64,000 nucleotides of DNA from Chryseobacterium sp. (GTDB lineage: Bacteria; Bacteroidota; Bacteroidia; Flavobacteriales; Weeksellaceae), in NCBI GenBank assembly GCA_003248755.1, contig QFQW01000003.1, forward strand, positions 1-64,000, read 5' to 3'. Under the pieces are notes generated by a model. It saw nothing but the letters and a program-made list of their open reading frames with translations. It ran no database searches and had not been told where the DNA came from. The translations under genes were made by a program, and so were the position numbers. Position 1 is the first letter of the stretch; every line of letters starts with the position of its first letter. This document shows positions 53,202 through 61,658 of the stretch, piece by piece.

Positions 53202-55808
53202 TTATCGACTGGAAAGTCTCGGCTGAATCAACTTCGCAACTGTCGAAGTCCATCCCGTTTGATGAGAAGCACCAACACCGCGACCATTATCGCCGTGAAA
53301 ATATTCGAAGAACATAATATAATCCTTGAAATTTGGGTCTTGATTGAATTTCTCAACGCCACCATTGAATGCCCTGTTCCCGTTTTCATCTTTCAGGAAA
53401 ATCTTACAAAGCCTGTCGCTGATATCTTTGGAAACTTCTTCCAGATTTTTATATTCGCCGCTTCCTTTTGGATATTCTATTTTTAAGGAATCACCGAAAA
53501 AGAAATCAAAACGTTGTAAACTCTCAACAATCAGGAAATTGATTGGGAACCAAATCGGTCCACGCCAGTTGCTGTTGCCGCCAAACATTCGGCTATCACT
53601 TTCTGCAGGCGTGTAATAAACCACGTGTTCCTGTCCGTGAACTGTGAATCGGAAAGGATTTTCTTCATAAACCTTAGACATTGCACGGATTCCGTAATCG
53701 CTGAGGAATTCAGATTCATCAACCAGTCTGTCAAGAACTTTCGTCAATCTTGTTTTTCTGAGGATACTCAAAAGATGCTTGTTTCCTTCGCCTTCAACGT
53801 ACCATTGAGAAACCAGTTTTGTCAATTCTTGTTTGTTTTTCAGAATCCATTCCATTCTTTTTTTGAATTCCGGAAGTTTTTCCAAAAGGCTGTGTTCCAC
53901 AACTTCCACAGCAAACATCGGAATCAATCCGACAATACTTCGCAGTTTCAGATTTACACTGTCTCCATTTGACAATTGAAGCAAATCATAGAAAAATCCG
54001 TCTTCTTCATTCCAAAGTCCTTGCTTGCCTTCACCAATATTTTCCATTGCTTCAGCGATATAAAGATAATGCTCGAAGAACTTAATCGCCATATCTTCAT
54101 AAACCGGATTGTAGGTTGCCAGTTCCATTGCGATACGCATCATATTCAGCGCATACATGGCCATCCAACTTGTCCCATCGGCTTGTTCCAGATGTTCGCC
54201 GTCGCCCAATTCCATATTTCTATCGAAGGCTCCGATGTTATCCAGACCAAGGAATCCACCTCCAAAAAGGTTGTTTCCGTTGTAATCTTTTCGGTTAACC
54301 CACCATGTGAAATTCAATAATAACTTCTGAAAAACCCTTTCCAGAAAAGCCAAGTCAGGTTTTCCATTATTCTTTTCATCGATTTTAAAAACCCGGAAAG
54401 TTGCCCAGGCGTGAACCGGTGGATTAACGTCATCAAAATTCCATTCATAAGCCGGAACCTGACCATTCGGATGCATATACCATTCCTTCGTTAAAGTAAT
54501 CAATTGATTCTTAGCAAATTCCGAATCAATCACACTGAAACTCACGCAATGAAATGCCAAATCCCAAGTCGCATACCAAGGATATTCCCACTTGTCGGGC
54601 ATCGATATAATATCTTTGTTATGAAGATGTTCCCAGTTGCTGTTTCGTACAAAACCTTTTCGTTGGATTGGGAAATTCGGGTCGCCTTTCAGCCATTTTC
54701 CGATGTTGTAATGATAAAATTGTTTGTTCCAAAGCAAACCTGCAAAAGCCTGTCTTTGAACATTCTTCTCGTCTTCGTCATCGATGTCTTTTTGGATGTT
54801 GGCGTAAAATTCGTCGGCTTCTTGTTTTCGTCTCGAAACAATTTCATCAAAATCCCAGAACGCATCCTCCATAATATGGGGCGACAATCGGAATTCGAAA
54901 ACTTTATTACTATTTGCTTCTATGATTTCTTCACAATGAAGAGATGCTTTTGTCCCAGTTTTGGAAGGATTAACTGTATCAAGCCCTTTCGTAATATATT
55001 GATTGATTCCGTCCTTGAAAAAACCTTCTGTTTTCGGAAGATTGAATAACCTTGCGCGATTCGTTTCATTCTCACAAAACAAGGCATCCGCATTTCTATT
55101 TCTGGAATATAATTTCTTAATACTAAGACTATTATGATGAACATCTATTTCGCCTTGTTTAGAAAAACCGAGTTGCCCTTTGTAATCATTATAACCCCAC
55201 ATCCAGTTATTTCTATACCAGATTGTTGGCAAAACCACGATTGGAGCGGGCTGATTACTCCTGTTATGAACATCGATTCTTACTAAGAAATCATCCTCGC
55301 CGGCTTTCGCATATTCAATGAAAATATCAAAATATTCATCGTTGTCGAAAATTCCCGTATCAAATATTTCATATTCCGGGTCTTTATTGGAACGTTGCGC
55401 ATTCGTATTAATGAGGTCATCGTACGGAAACGCATTGATTGGATATTTATAAACCATCTTCATATAGCTATGAGACGGCGTATTGTCCAGATAATAAAAA
55501 ATCTCCTTGATATCTTCGCCGTGATTTCCCTGATAATTACTCAGTCCGAAAAAACGTTCCTTGACTCTGCAATCATTTTTATTCCAAAAAGAAAAGGCAA
55601 AGCACAATTGCTGTTTTTCGTCCGAGATTCCTGCGATGCCTTCTTCTGCCCAGCGGTAGGTCCATGCTTCCGCCATGTCGTGACCGGTAAATCCCCATGC
55701 ATCCCCGTTGGTGCTGTAATCTTCACGTACATTTCCCCATTGGCGGTGGCTCACGTAAGGTCCCCACTTTTTCCAATTCGGATTTTTTAATTTTTCTTCT
55801 TCATTCAT
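53202..55808 (-). CDS. GH63-like (MGH1-type) glucosidase
   Basis: The product has 868 residues from the ATG at 55808 (MNEEEKLKNPNWKKWGPY). A longer frame adds 20 residues with no family match. The N-terminal beta domain (about 1-340) includes KKWGPYVSHRQWGNVREDYS and GDAWGFTGHDMAEAWTYRW. The (alpha/alpha)6 catalytic barrel follows (about 360-868). Its landmarks are the WDLAFHC region with the probable acid Asp, GEHLEQADGTSWMAMYALNMM, and SNWRGPIWFPINFLIVESL near the end. GH63-related enzymes act on glucosides such as mannosylglycerate or alpha-glucans. There is no signal peptide, so it is cytoplasmic. A short-chain dehydrogenase gene is upstream. Confidence 0.88.
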   Translation of the reverse strand: MNEEEKLKNPNWKKWGPYVSHRQWGNVREDYSTNGDAWGFTGHDMAEAWTYRWAEEGIAGISDEKQQLCFAFSFWNKNDCRVKERFFGLSNYQGNHGEDIKEIFYYLDNTPSHSYMKMVYKYPINAFPYDDLINTNAQRSNKDPEYEIFDTGIFDNDEYFDIFIEYAKAGEDDFLVRIDVHNRSNQPAPIVVLPTIWYRNNWMWGYNDYKGQLGFSKQGEIDVHHNSLSIKKLYSRNRNADALFCENETNRARLFNLPKTEGFFKDGINQYITKGLDTVNPSKTGTKASLHCEEIIEANSNKVFEFRLSPHIMEDAFWDFDEIVSRRKQEADEFYANIQKDIDDEDEKNVQRQAFAGLLWNKQFYHYNIGKWLKGDPNFPIQRKGFVRNSNWEHLHNKDIISMPDKWEYPWYATWDLAFHCVSFSVIDSEFAKNQLITLTKEWYMHPNGQVPAYEWNFDDVNPPVHAWATFRVFKIDEKNNGKPDLAFLERVFQKLLLNFTWWVNRKDYNGNNLFGGGFLGLDNIGAFDRNMELGDGEHLEQADGTSWMAMYALNMMRIAMELATYNPVYEDMAIKFFEHYLYIAEAMENIGEGKQGLWNEEDGFFYDLLQLSNGDSVNLKLRSIVGLIPMFAVEVVEHSLLEKLPEFKKRMEWILKNKQELTKLVSQWYVEGEGNKHLLSILRKTRLTKVLDRLVDESEFLSDYGIRAMSKVYEENPFRFTVHGQEHVVYYTPAESDSRMFGGNSNWRGPIWFPINFLIVESLQRFDFFFGDSLKIEYPKGSGEYKNLEEVSKDISDRLCKIFLKDENGNRAFNGGVEKFNQDPNFKDYIMFFEYFHGDNGRGVGASHQTGWTSTVAKLIQPRLSSR

Positions 55809-55885
55809 TGTTCTAATTATTTTTCGAGAATAATTATTCTTTTTATTAGGAGCAACACGGTTGTACATTTGTTAGAACATTCCAA

Positions 55886-55986
55886 CCCGCTGTCCACTAT
55901 ATCTTTTTTGTTTTTCAGGCGCTTTGTCATTCCGAACAAAGAGAGGAATCTAAAAAAAACAAAAAAGGATGCCGTTCCCATCGGGG
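55886..55986 (-). repeat. Structured intergenic element, copy C, with nested GTCATTC repeat
   Basis: On the minus strand: CCCCGATGGGAACGGC (55986-55971), then a stem ATCCTTTTTTGTTTTT / AAAAACAAAAAAGAT, then ATAGTGGACAGCGGG (to 55886). The loop (55916-55951) contains GTCATTCCGAAC at 55926 and GAGGAATCT ending at 55951, a copy of the other dispersed repeat. It lies in the 396-base gap 55809-56204. The remainder of the gap is AT-rich, with complementary ATAAATGATA arrays at 56017-56043 and 56173-56204. Confidence 0.6.
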
Positions 55987-56204
55987 CTATGTTGAGGTTT
56001 GTCCCTTCTTTCAACGGATAAATGATAGTCGATAAATGATAATAAGAATAAGTCATTTAAAAAACATTTTCCAAATTACCATCCGCTTAAAAAATCGATT
56101 CATCGGTTCTCTGCTTTCTTAAAATTCTTCGCCCTCAAAAAATCTTTGCGATTAAAAAACCACAGCGAATCAATCATTTATCACTTATCATTCATCATTT
56201 ATAA

Positions 56205-57011
56205 TCACCCGTTGTCCGCAAAACTTTCCAGCGTCGTCATTCCACCATCCACATAGATACTCGCTCCGGTAATATAATCCGAATAATCACTCGCCAAAAA
56301 TACGGCTAAATTTCCAATATCTTCCGGCTGTCCGATTCTGTCATACGGAATCAGCGTCATTAGTGCATCCAGAGATTTTTGATTATCCCAAGCCGATTTA
56401 TTGATTGGCGTTTGGATGGCGCCCGGACAAATATTATTCACACGGATTTTCTGTTTTCCATATTCCTGAGCCAGCGTTTGCATCAGCATTCTGAGCGCAC
56501 CTTTGCTGGAAGCATAATTAGCATGTCCGGCCCACGGGATTGTTTCGTGAACACTACTGATATTGATGATTTTTCCCAACGCTTTGGATTTTTCGGTCAT
56601 TCCACGTTTCAGGAATTCTTTAATGGCTTCTCTTGAACAGAGAAATTGACCGGTCAGATTCACATCAATTACTTTTTGCCATTGAGCAAGGGTCATTTCT
56701 ACAAAAGGTGCATCTTGTTGCAAACCTGCATTATTAATGAGAATATCTACAGTTCCGTATTTATCAATAGTCGTTTGGAACATTGCCAGAACTTGGTCTT
56801 CCTTACTCACATCACATTGAATGATAAAACCTTCGCCTCCGTTTTCTTCAATCGTTTTCAGCGTTTCTTCCGCTTCCGGAAGAGAATGCTCGGATGAATG
56901 ATTGACGATAACGATTGCTCCGGATTTTGCCAGACTGATGGCAATTCCTTTTCCTATTCCGCTGCTAGAGCCCGTGACAATAGCCACTTGTTTATTAAGA
57001 TTGATATTCAT
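56205..57011 (-). CDS. SDR-family oxidoreductase (glucose 1-dehydrogenase-like)
   Basis: The product has 268 residues. Cofactor motif TGSSSGIGKG at about 13-22; NNAG in ILINNAGLQ. Catalytic Ser in INISSVHE, and the Tyr/Lys pair in YASSKGA. The C-terminal end is YITGASIYVDGGMTTLESF. The closing GG-M-T and length suit the glucose 1-dehydrogenase/3-oxoacyl reductase group; substrate unproven. It lies upstream of a GH63-like glucosidase on the same strand, separated by a repeat-laden gap of 396 bases; a glucose-using role is plausible. Confidence 0.9.
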   Translation of the reverse strand: MNINLNKQVAIVTGSSSGIGKGIAISLAKSGAIVIVNHSSEHSLPEAEETLKTIEENGGEGFIIQCDVSKEDQVLAMFQTTIDKYGTVDILINNAGLQQDAPFVEMTLAQWQKVIDVNLTGQFLCSREAIKEFLKRGMTEKSKALGKIINISSVHETIPWAGHANYASSKGALRMLMQTLAQEYGKQKIRVNNICPGAIQTPINKSAWDNQKSLDALMTLIPYDRIGQPEDIGNLAVFLASDYSDYITGASIYVDGGMTTLESFADNG

Positions 57012-57122
57012 TGTTTATTTTTTTGGTGAATGTTCTTAAGCAAATATTATACACAATTGCTGTTATAAATTTCTTAAAATTAATTGTTAACAAAAAATTG
57101 ATGTAGAGAAATTTTCATACAA

Positions 57123-57155
57123 TTTGGAACTAATGCAATTTCTTGTCTATCTTTG
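57123..57155 (+). promoter_or_regulatory. Promoter of the methionine operon
   Basis: TTTG (57123-57126), 21 nt, TATCTTTG (57148-57155). Transcription would start about 25 bases before the SAM riboswitch. Confidence 0.75.
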
Positions 57156-57187
57156 CGCACAGATTTGTTCATTTACATATTGAAAAT

Positions 57188-57291
57188 GTTATCGAGAAAG
57201 GTGGAGAGATTAGACTCTGTGAAACCTTGGCAACCCTTTGGAAACGAAGAAGGTGCTAAATTCTATCCTGAAGTTTTCGGGAAAAGATAAC
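57188..57291 (+). ncRNA. SAM-I riboswitch (S box)
   Basis: The 5' core has AGAAAGGTGGAGAGATTAGA, then CTCTGTGAAACC and TTGGCAACC. P3/P4 regions follow with GGAAACG and AAGGTGCTAAATTC, then a P4-like helix CCTGAAGTTTTCGGG. The P1 ends GTTATC (57188-57193) and GATAAC (57286-57291) pair perfectly. It precedes a MetX-like gene, the usual position in Flavobacteriia. Binding of S-adenosylmethionine should lower expression of the genes downstream. Confidence 0.92.
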
Positions 57292-57344
57292 CCAGACATT
57301 TACTACATTTCCCGTAGCATTTTCAATTTTTTACAAAACAAAAA

Positions 57345-58292
57345 TTGGAAGACAAGCTACAACATATCAACATTCAAGACTTCGAAACTCTGAACGGAAA
57401 AGTTCTCGATATCCCATTAAGCTATCAGCTTTTTGGAAAAGAACTATATTCGGCTCCGATTGTTTTAATTAATCACGCCTTGACAGGAAACTCTGATGTT
57501 GCCGGAGAAAACGGCTGGTGGAAATCTCTGGTTGGAGAAGGGAAAATTATTGATACGAGTCAATTTACAATTATTTCTTTCAATATTCCCGGAAATGGGT
57601 TTGACGGATTTTTCATCGATAATTACGAAGATTTCACAGCGAAGGATATTGCATCTATTTTTCTGCAAGGATTAAAGAACCTGAAAATCGAAAAACTATT
57701 TGCATTGGTTGGTGGTTCTGTTGGCGGTTCTATCGGTTGGGAAATGCTGACTTTGCAGAATGATTTAGCAGAAAGATTCATCCCGATTGCAACAGATTTC
57801 AAAACGTCGGATTGGTTACATTCTCAATGTCTGGTTCAGAAATTTCTTTTGGAATCAGAAGAAAAGCCTCTTGAAAAAGCCAGAGTCCACGCAATGCTAT
57901 GCTATAGAACACCAGAATCTCTTAATTCAAGATTTAACCGAGAAATAGATTCTGAGAAACAAATTCTGAAATCTCACGACTGGCTCAACTTCCATGGCAA
58001 TCGATTAAACGAAAGATTTAGTTTAAAAGCTTACCGGCTCGTTAATCATCTTCTGATGAACATCAACGGAAGGGAAACGGAATTGGAAAATATCAATGCG
58101 GAAATTCATTTGATAGCGGTAGATACAGACCTTTTTTACCCGGCTTTTGAAATTAAAAATACATACCGATTTTTAAAAAATAAAAACAAAAACGCTCATT
58201 ATCACGAGATTAATTCCATCCACGGGCACGACGCTTTTCTAATGGAATACGAACAGCTTAACACAATTTTAAAACCTATTTTTTTGAACTGA
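57345..58292 (+). CDS. Homoserine O-acyltransferase-like alpha/beta hydrolase (MetX family)
   Basis: The product has 315 residues. Nucleophile Ser is in VGGSVGGSIGWEM; the acid is in IAVDTDLFYP, and the His is in IHGHDAFL. These match MetX, which acylates homoserine as the first committed step to methionine. The N-terminal INHALTGNSD and ENGWW are MetX-like too; the length is shorter than the 350-380 of many MetX proteins. The frame has a stop at 57315 and no ATG before the conserved start, so TTG 57345 is the likely start. The riboswitch lies 53 bases upstream; hom overlaps by one base (TGATG). Confidence 0.87.
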   Translation: MEDKLQHINIQDFETLNGKVLDIPLSYQLFGKELYSAPIVLINHALTGNSDVAGENGWWKSLVGEGKIIDTSQFTIISFNIPGNGFDGFFIDNYEDFTAKDIASIFLQGLKNLKIEKLFALVGGSVGGSIGWEMLTLQNDLAERFIPIATDFKTSDWLHSQCLVQKFLLESEEKPLEKARVHAMLCYRTPESLNSRFNREIDSEKQILKSHDWLNFHGNRLNERFSLKAYRLVNHLLMNINGRETELENINAEIHLIAVDTDLFYPAFEIKNTYRFLKNKNKNAHYHEINSIHGHDAFLMEYEQLNTILKPIFLN

Positions 58293-59830
58293 TGACAGAC
58301 AAGAACGCAATTAATATTTATAGAAACAAAGCTTTGGTGAATTTCGAAGGGAAGGACTTTCTTGGACAGATAGGCGTGGATTCACGCATTTTTCAGGCTC
58401 TGAATGGAGGAGGAATCAGCGTTGGTGTCATTTCCCAGCAAGCCATTGAAAATGGGATTTCTGTTCTTGTAGATGAGAATGATGCTTCTGATGCAGTTGA
58501 TTTTCTAAATAAAGAATTCGAAAAAGAGAAAGCAAAAGGCCAAGTCAGCAATATTTATAGTGTTGAAAATCTAAGCGCTATCGGGTTTGTTTCTGATAAT
58601 TATAATAAGATTTTATCGGAGCTTCAGAGAAATAAGATTTATCCTTTGTTATTAAGCCAAATCGCATCTGCCGGAAGAGTGAACATTGTTGTAACAGCAA
58701 ACCAAACTGAAATTACAAAAAATATCATCGAGACCGAAATCTACGGCAAACCAAAAACCGTTCATCTCGCTTTGATTGGTCACGGTAATGTTGGCGGAAC
58801 TTTGGTAGAGCAGATTCTGGATTCAGCTTACGATATTCTGAATCGTAAAAGAGTGGATTTGAAAATCGTTGCCATTGCCAATTCCAGGAAGATTGCCTTT
58901 AACAAAGCTGGTTTCGGAAGTGATTGGAGACAAAAAATCAAATATTCCACAACAGATTCAAGCGTAGATTCTTTGGTGGATTTTGCAAAAGAACATCACT
59001 TGGAAAATCTTGTAATGGTAGATAACACGGCAAGCAAAGATTTTGTTAAAAATTATCCGGTTTTTGTGGAGAATGGATTTGATGTCGTGGGTTCCAACAA
59101 AATCTATAACACACTACCCATCTCAGAATATCGAAATTTCAGGAAATTATTAGAAAAAAATAAAAAGAAATACCTCTATGAAACCAATGTTGGTGCAGGT
59201 TTACCTCTAATTGATACAATTAAATTATTGCATCTTTCAGGAGAAAATATTACAAGAATCAAAGGTGTTTTTTCCGGAACATTAAGTTATGTTTTCAATA
59301 ATTTTTCGCTTCGTAACGATAAATTCTCAACCATTATCAACGAAGCTCTGGAAAAAGGTTTTACCGAACCGGACCCACGCGAAGATTTATCTGGAAATGA
59401 TGTCGCAAGAAAATTGTTGATTCTGGCAAGAGAGCTGGATTTGATTAATGAATTTGATGACATCAATATTCAGAATCTTGTTCCGGAAACTCTGCTGTCT
59501 GTTTCTAAAGAAGAATTCCTTTCAAGATTGCAAGAACTGGATTCAGAATACCAGAACATCAAAGAAAATCAGCAACCTGACCACGTATTAAGATATGTCG
59601 GCGATTTGCACGGCGATTTACAAAAAGAAAAAGGAGAGTTGGATGTCAAATTAATTTCTGTGCCAGCCAATTCGGCATTAGGACAACTTAAAGGTTCCGA
59701 TTCTATTTTCGAAATCTACACAGAAAGTTATGGTGAGAATCCAATTGTCATTATGGGAGCCGGAGCCGGAGCCAAGGTGACTGCAAGAGGCGTTTTCGGA
59801 GATATTTTAAGACTTAGCGAAACAAAATAA
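58292..59830 (+). CDS. Homoserine dehydrogenase with N-terminal ACT region, no kinase domain
   Basis: The product has 512 residues. Residues about 1-150 resemble the two ACT domains of aspartokinases (LGQIGVDSRIFQALNGGGISVGVISQQAI and LSAIGFVSDNYNKILSELQRNKIYPLLL). The NAD(P)-binding domain begins LIGHGNVGGTLVEQIL (about 163-178). Homoserine dehydrogenase catalytic parts follow: GSNKIYNT, YLYETNVGAGLPLIDTIK, IKGVFSGTLSYVFN and GNDVARKLLILARE. It looks like ThrA with the kinase removed but the regulatory ACT retained. It is translationally coupled to the MetX-like gene. Confidence 0.92.
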   Translation: MTDKNAINIYRNKALVNFEGKDFLGQIGVDSRIFQALNGGGISVGVISQQAIENGISVLVDENDASDAVDFLNKEFEKEKAKGQVSNIYSVENLSAIGFVSDNYNKILSELQRNKIYPLLLSQIASAGRVNIVVTANQTEITKNIIETEIYGKPKTVHLALIGHGNVGGTLVEQILDSAYDILNRKRVDLKIVAIANSRKIAFNKAGFGSDWRQKIKYSTTDSSVDSLVDFAKEHHLENLVMVDNTASKDFVKNYPVFVENGFDVVGSNKIYNTLPISEYRNFRKLLEKNKKKYLYETNVGAGLPLIDTIKLLHLSGENITRIKGVFSGTLSYVFNNFSLRNDKFSTIINEALEKGFTEPDPREDLSGNDVARKLLILARELDLINEFDDINIQNLVPETLLSVSKEEFLSRLQELDSEYQNIKENQQPDHVLRYVGDLHGDLQKEKGELDVKLISVPANSALGQLKGSDSIFEIYTESYGENPIVIMGAGAGAKVTARGVFGDILRLSETK

Positions 59831-59842
59831 AAAATTCAGAAA

Positions 59843-59957
59843 GAACTCCAAGAGTTCAATATGAATAGCCGCCGGTAAAACCGGTGGAGACAAAATCAAA
59901 AACCAATCAACGAACCCGAAGGGTTCAACAGAAGTAGCCGTAGGTGAAACCTATGGA
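59843..59957 (+). repeat. Two tandem units of a second REP-like repeat
   Basis: Unit 1 (59843-59889) has GAACTCCAAGAGTTC and AGCCGCCGGTAAAACCGGTGG; unit 2 (59912-59957) has GAACCCGAAGGGTTC and AGCCGTAGGTGAAACCTATGG. Each unit thus holds two small hairpins joined by ACA/ATGAAT-like spacers. They fill the 141-base gap between hom and metZ. Their sequence is unrelated to the GCTCCGTAGGAGC family. Confidence 0.75.
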
Positions 59958-59971
59958 AAATAGCAGACAAA

Positions 59972-61138
59972 ATGGAAAACCAAAATTTTGAAACACAAGC
60001 CATAAGGACTCAAACCCAAAGAACTCAGTTTGACGAACATTCCACGCCGTTATATCTCACGTCAAGCTTCGTATTTGAAGATGCGGAAGATATGCGTGCA
60101 AGTTTTGCAGAAGAAAAAGACAAAAATCTTTACAGCCGTTTCAGCAATCCCAACGTTACCGAATTTGTAGATAAGATTGTAAAAATGGAAGGTGCGGAAT
60201 CCGGTTACGCTTTCGCAACAGGAATGGCGGCGATTTATTCAACATTTGCAGCGTTGCTTGATGCGGGCGACCATATTGTGAGTTGTCAGTCGGTATTTGG
60301 TTCTACTCACACATTATTTACAAAATATTTTCCAAAATGGAATATCGAAACATCTTATTTCAAAGCAGAAGATGCGGAAAACGTAGAACAATATATCCAA
60401 CCGAATACAAAAATCTTGTACCTGGAAACACCGACAAACCCGGCAATCGAAGTGTTGGATTTGGAGTTTTTCGGACAGATTGCAAAAAAACATAACCTGA
60501 TTTTCATCGTTGACAACTGTTTTGCAACACCTTACTTGCAGCAACCGATTAAATACGGGGCAGATTTGGTGGTTCATTCAGCAACGAAACTGATTGACGG
60601 CCAAGGGCGGGTTCTAGGTGGTGTTGCGGTTGGAAAAGCAAATTTGATTCGTGAGATTTATCTATTTGCGAGAAACACAGGTCCGGCGATGTCGCCTTTC
60701 AACGCTTGGGTTTTGAGCAAAAGTTTGGAAACTCTGGCCATTCGGGTTGAAAAACACTGCGAAAATGCGCAGAAAGTTGCTGAGTTTCTGGAAAATCATC
60801 CGAATGTGGAATTGGTAAAATATCCTTTCCTGAAGTCTCATCCAAGCTACGAAATTGCCAAAAAACAAATGAAATTAGGCGGAAATATCGTCGCTTTCGA
60901 AATCAAAGGTGGAATCGAAGGCGGACGAAATTTCCTAAACAGAATTAATATGTGTTCCCTTTCCGCAAACTTGGGAGATACGAGGACGATTGTTACACAT
61001 CCTGCTTCCACAACGCATTCCAAGCTTTCCGACGAGGAAAGAAATGAGGTGGGGATTACCGCTGGATTGGTACGTTGTTCTGTGGGATTGGAAAATATTG
61101 ATGATATAATTAACGATTTGAAACAAGCTTTAAGTTAG
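59972..61138 (+). CDS. metZ: O-succinylhomoserine sulfhydrylase-type PLP enzyme (MetZ)
   Basis: The product has 388 residues, of the Cys/Met-metabolism PLP family. Substrate-binding residues include YSRFSNPN (about 53) and the glycine-rich PLP phosphate loop ATGMAAIYSTFAALL. The PLP Lys is in VVHSATKLIDGQGRVLGG (about Lys210). ARNTGPAMSPFNAW and the ending AGLVRCSVGLENIDDI suit MetZ/MetB. With a MetX-like acyltransferase upstream, direct sulfhydrylation of acyl-homoserine to homocysteine is the simplest role; MetB-like action cannot be excluded. Confidence 0.9.
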   Translation: MENQNFETQAIRTQTQRTQFDEHSTPLYLTSSFVFEDAEDMRASFAEEKDKNLYSRFSNPNVTEFVDKIVKMEGAESGYAFATGMAAIYSTFAALLDAGDHIVSCQSVFGSTHTLFTKYFPKWNIETSYFKAEDAENVEQYIQPNTKILYLETPTNPAIEVLDLEFFGQIAKKHNLIFIVDNCFATPYLQQPIKYGADLVVHSATKLIDGQGRVLGGVAVGKANLIREIYLFARNTGPAMSPFNAWVLSKSLETLAIRVEKHCENAQKVAEFLENHPNVELVKYPFLKSHPSYEIAKKQMKLGGNIVAFEIKGGIEGGRNFLNRINMCSLSANLGDTRTIVTHPASTTHSKLSDEERNEVGITAGLVRCSVGLENIDDIINDLKQALS

Positions 61139-61157
61139 TTTTGTTTATTGAAAATCA

Positions 61158-61655
61158 ATGGAAATTCGTAGGCAATTAACATTATTTCTACAAAATGAAA
61201 GTTCAGAGATTGTAGAAAAAATAAGAAAAAAATATAATCCAAAGCAATTTGAATTAATTAAAGCACACGTTACATTATGCCGAGAAGACGAAATTGAAAA
61301 TCTTGACCAAATATTAACAAATATTGCTTCTTTGAAGGAAAAAGCGATTACTATTCGATTTGAGAAGCTTGAAAGATTTGACAATGGAAAAGGAGTATAT
61401 CTTAAATCTGATGACGCACAAGAATATCACAAATTGCGACAACAAATTTTGAAAACGATTATTGATTCACCGAGAGAACAAACTCCACATATAACGTTAA
61501 TGCATCCAAGAAATTCGATTTGTGACAATGAAATATTTGAAAAAATAAGTACTGAAAAAATTCCTTTAAGCTTTACGTTTAGTGAAATTAGTTTGATTGA
61601 ACAGGAAAAAGGAGAAAAATGGAAGCTGATTAAAACTTTTCGCTTAACAAATTAA
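61158..61655 (+). CDS. 2'-5' RNA ligase/phosphodiesterase family protein
   Basis: The product has 165 residues with the two HxT/S motifs of the 2H superfamily: AHVTLC (about 37-42) and PHITLM (about 112-117), about 75 residues apart as usual. It lacks extra domains. The 2H enzymes cleave or join 2'-5' or cyclic phosphodiester bonds; the actual substrate is unknown. It sits between metZ and the MetH N-terminal gene in the same direction with gaps of 19 and 3 bases, an unexpected partner in a methionine operon. Confidence 0.88.
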   Translation: MEIRRQLTLFLQNESSEIVEKIRKKYNPKQFELIKAHVTLCREDEIENLDQILTNIASLKEKAITIRFEKLERFDNGKGVYLKSDDAQEYHKLRQQILKTIIDSPREQTPHITLMHPRNSICDNEIFEKISTEKIPLSFTFSEISLIEQEKGEKWKLIKTFRLTN

Positions 61656-61658
61656 AAT

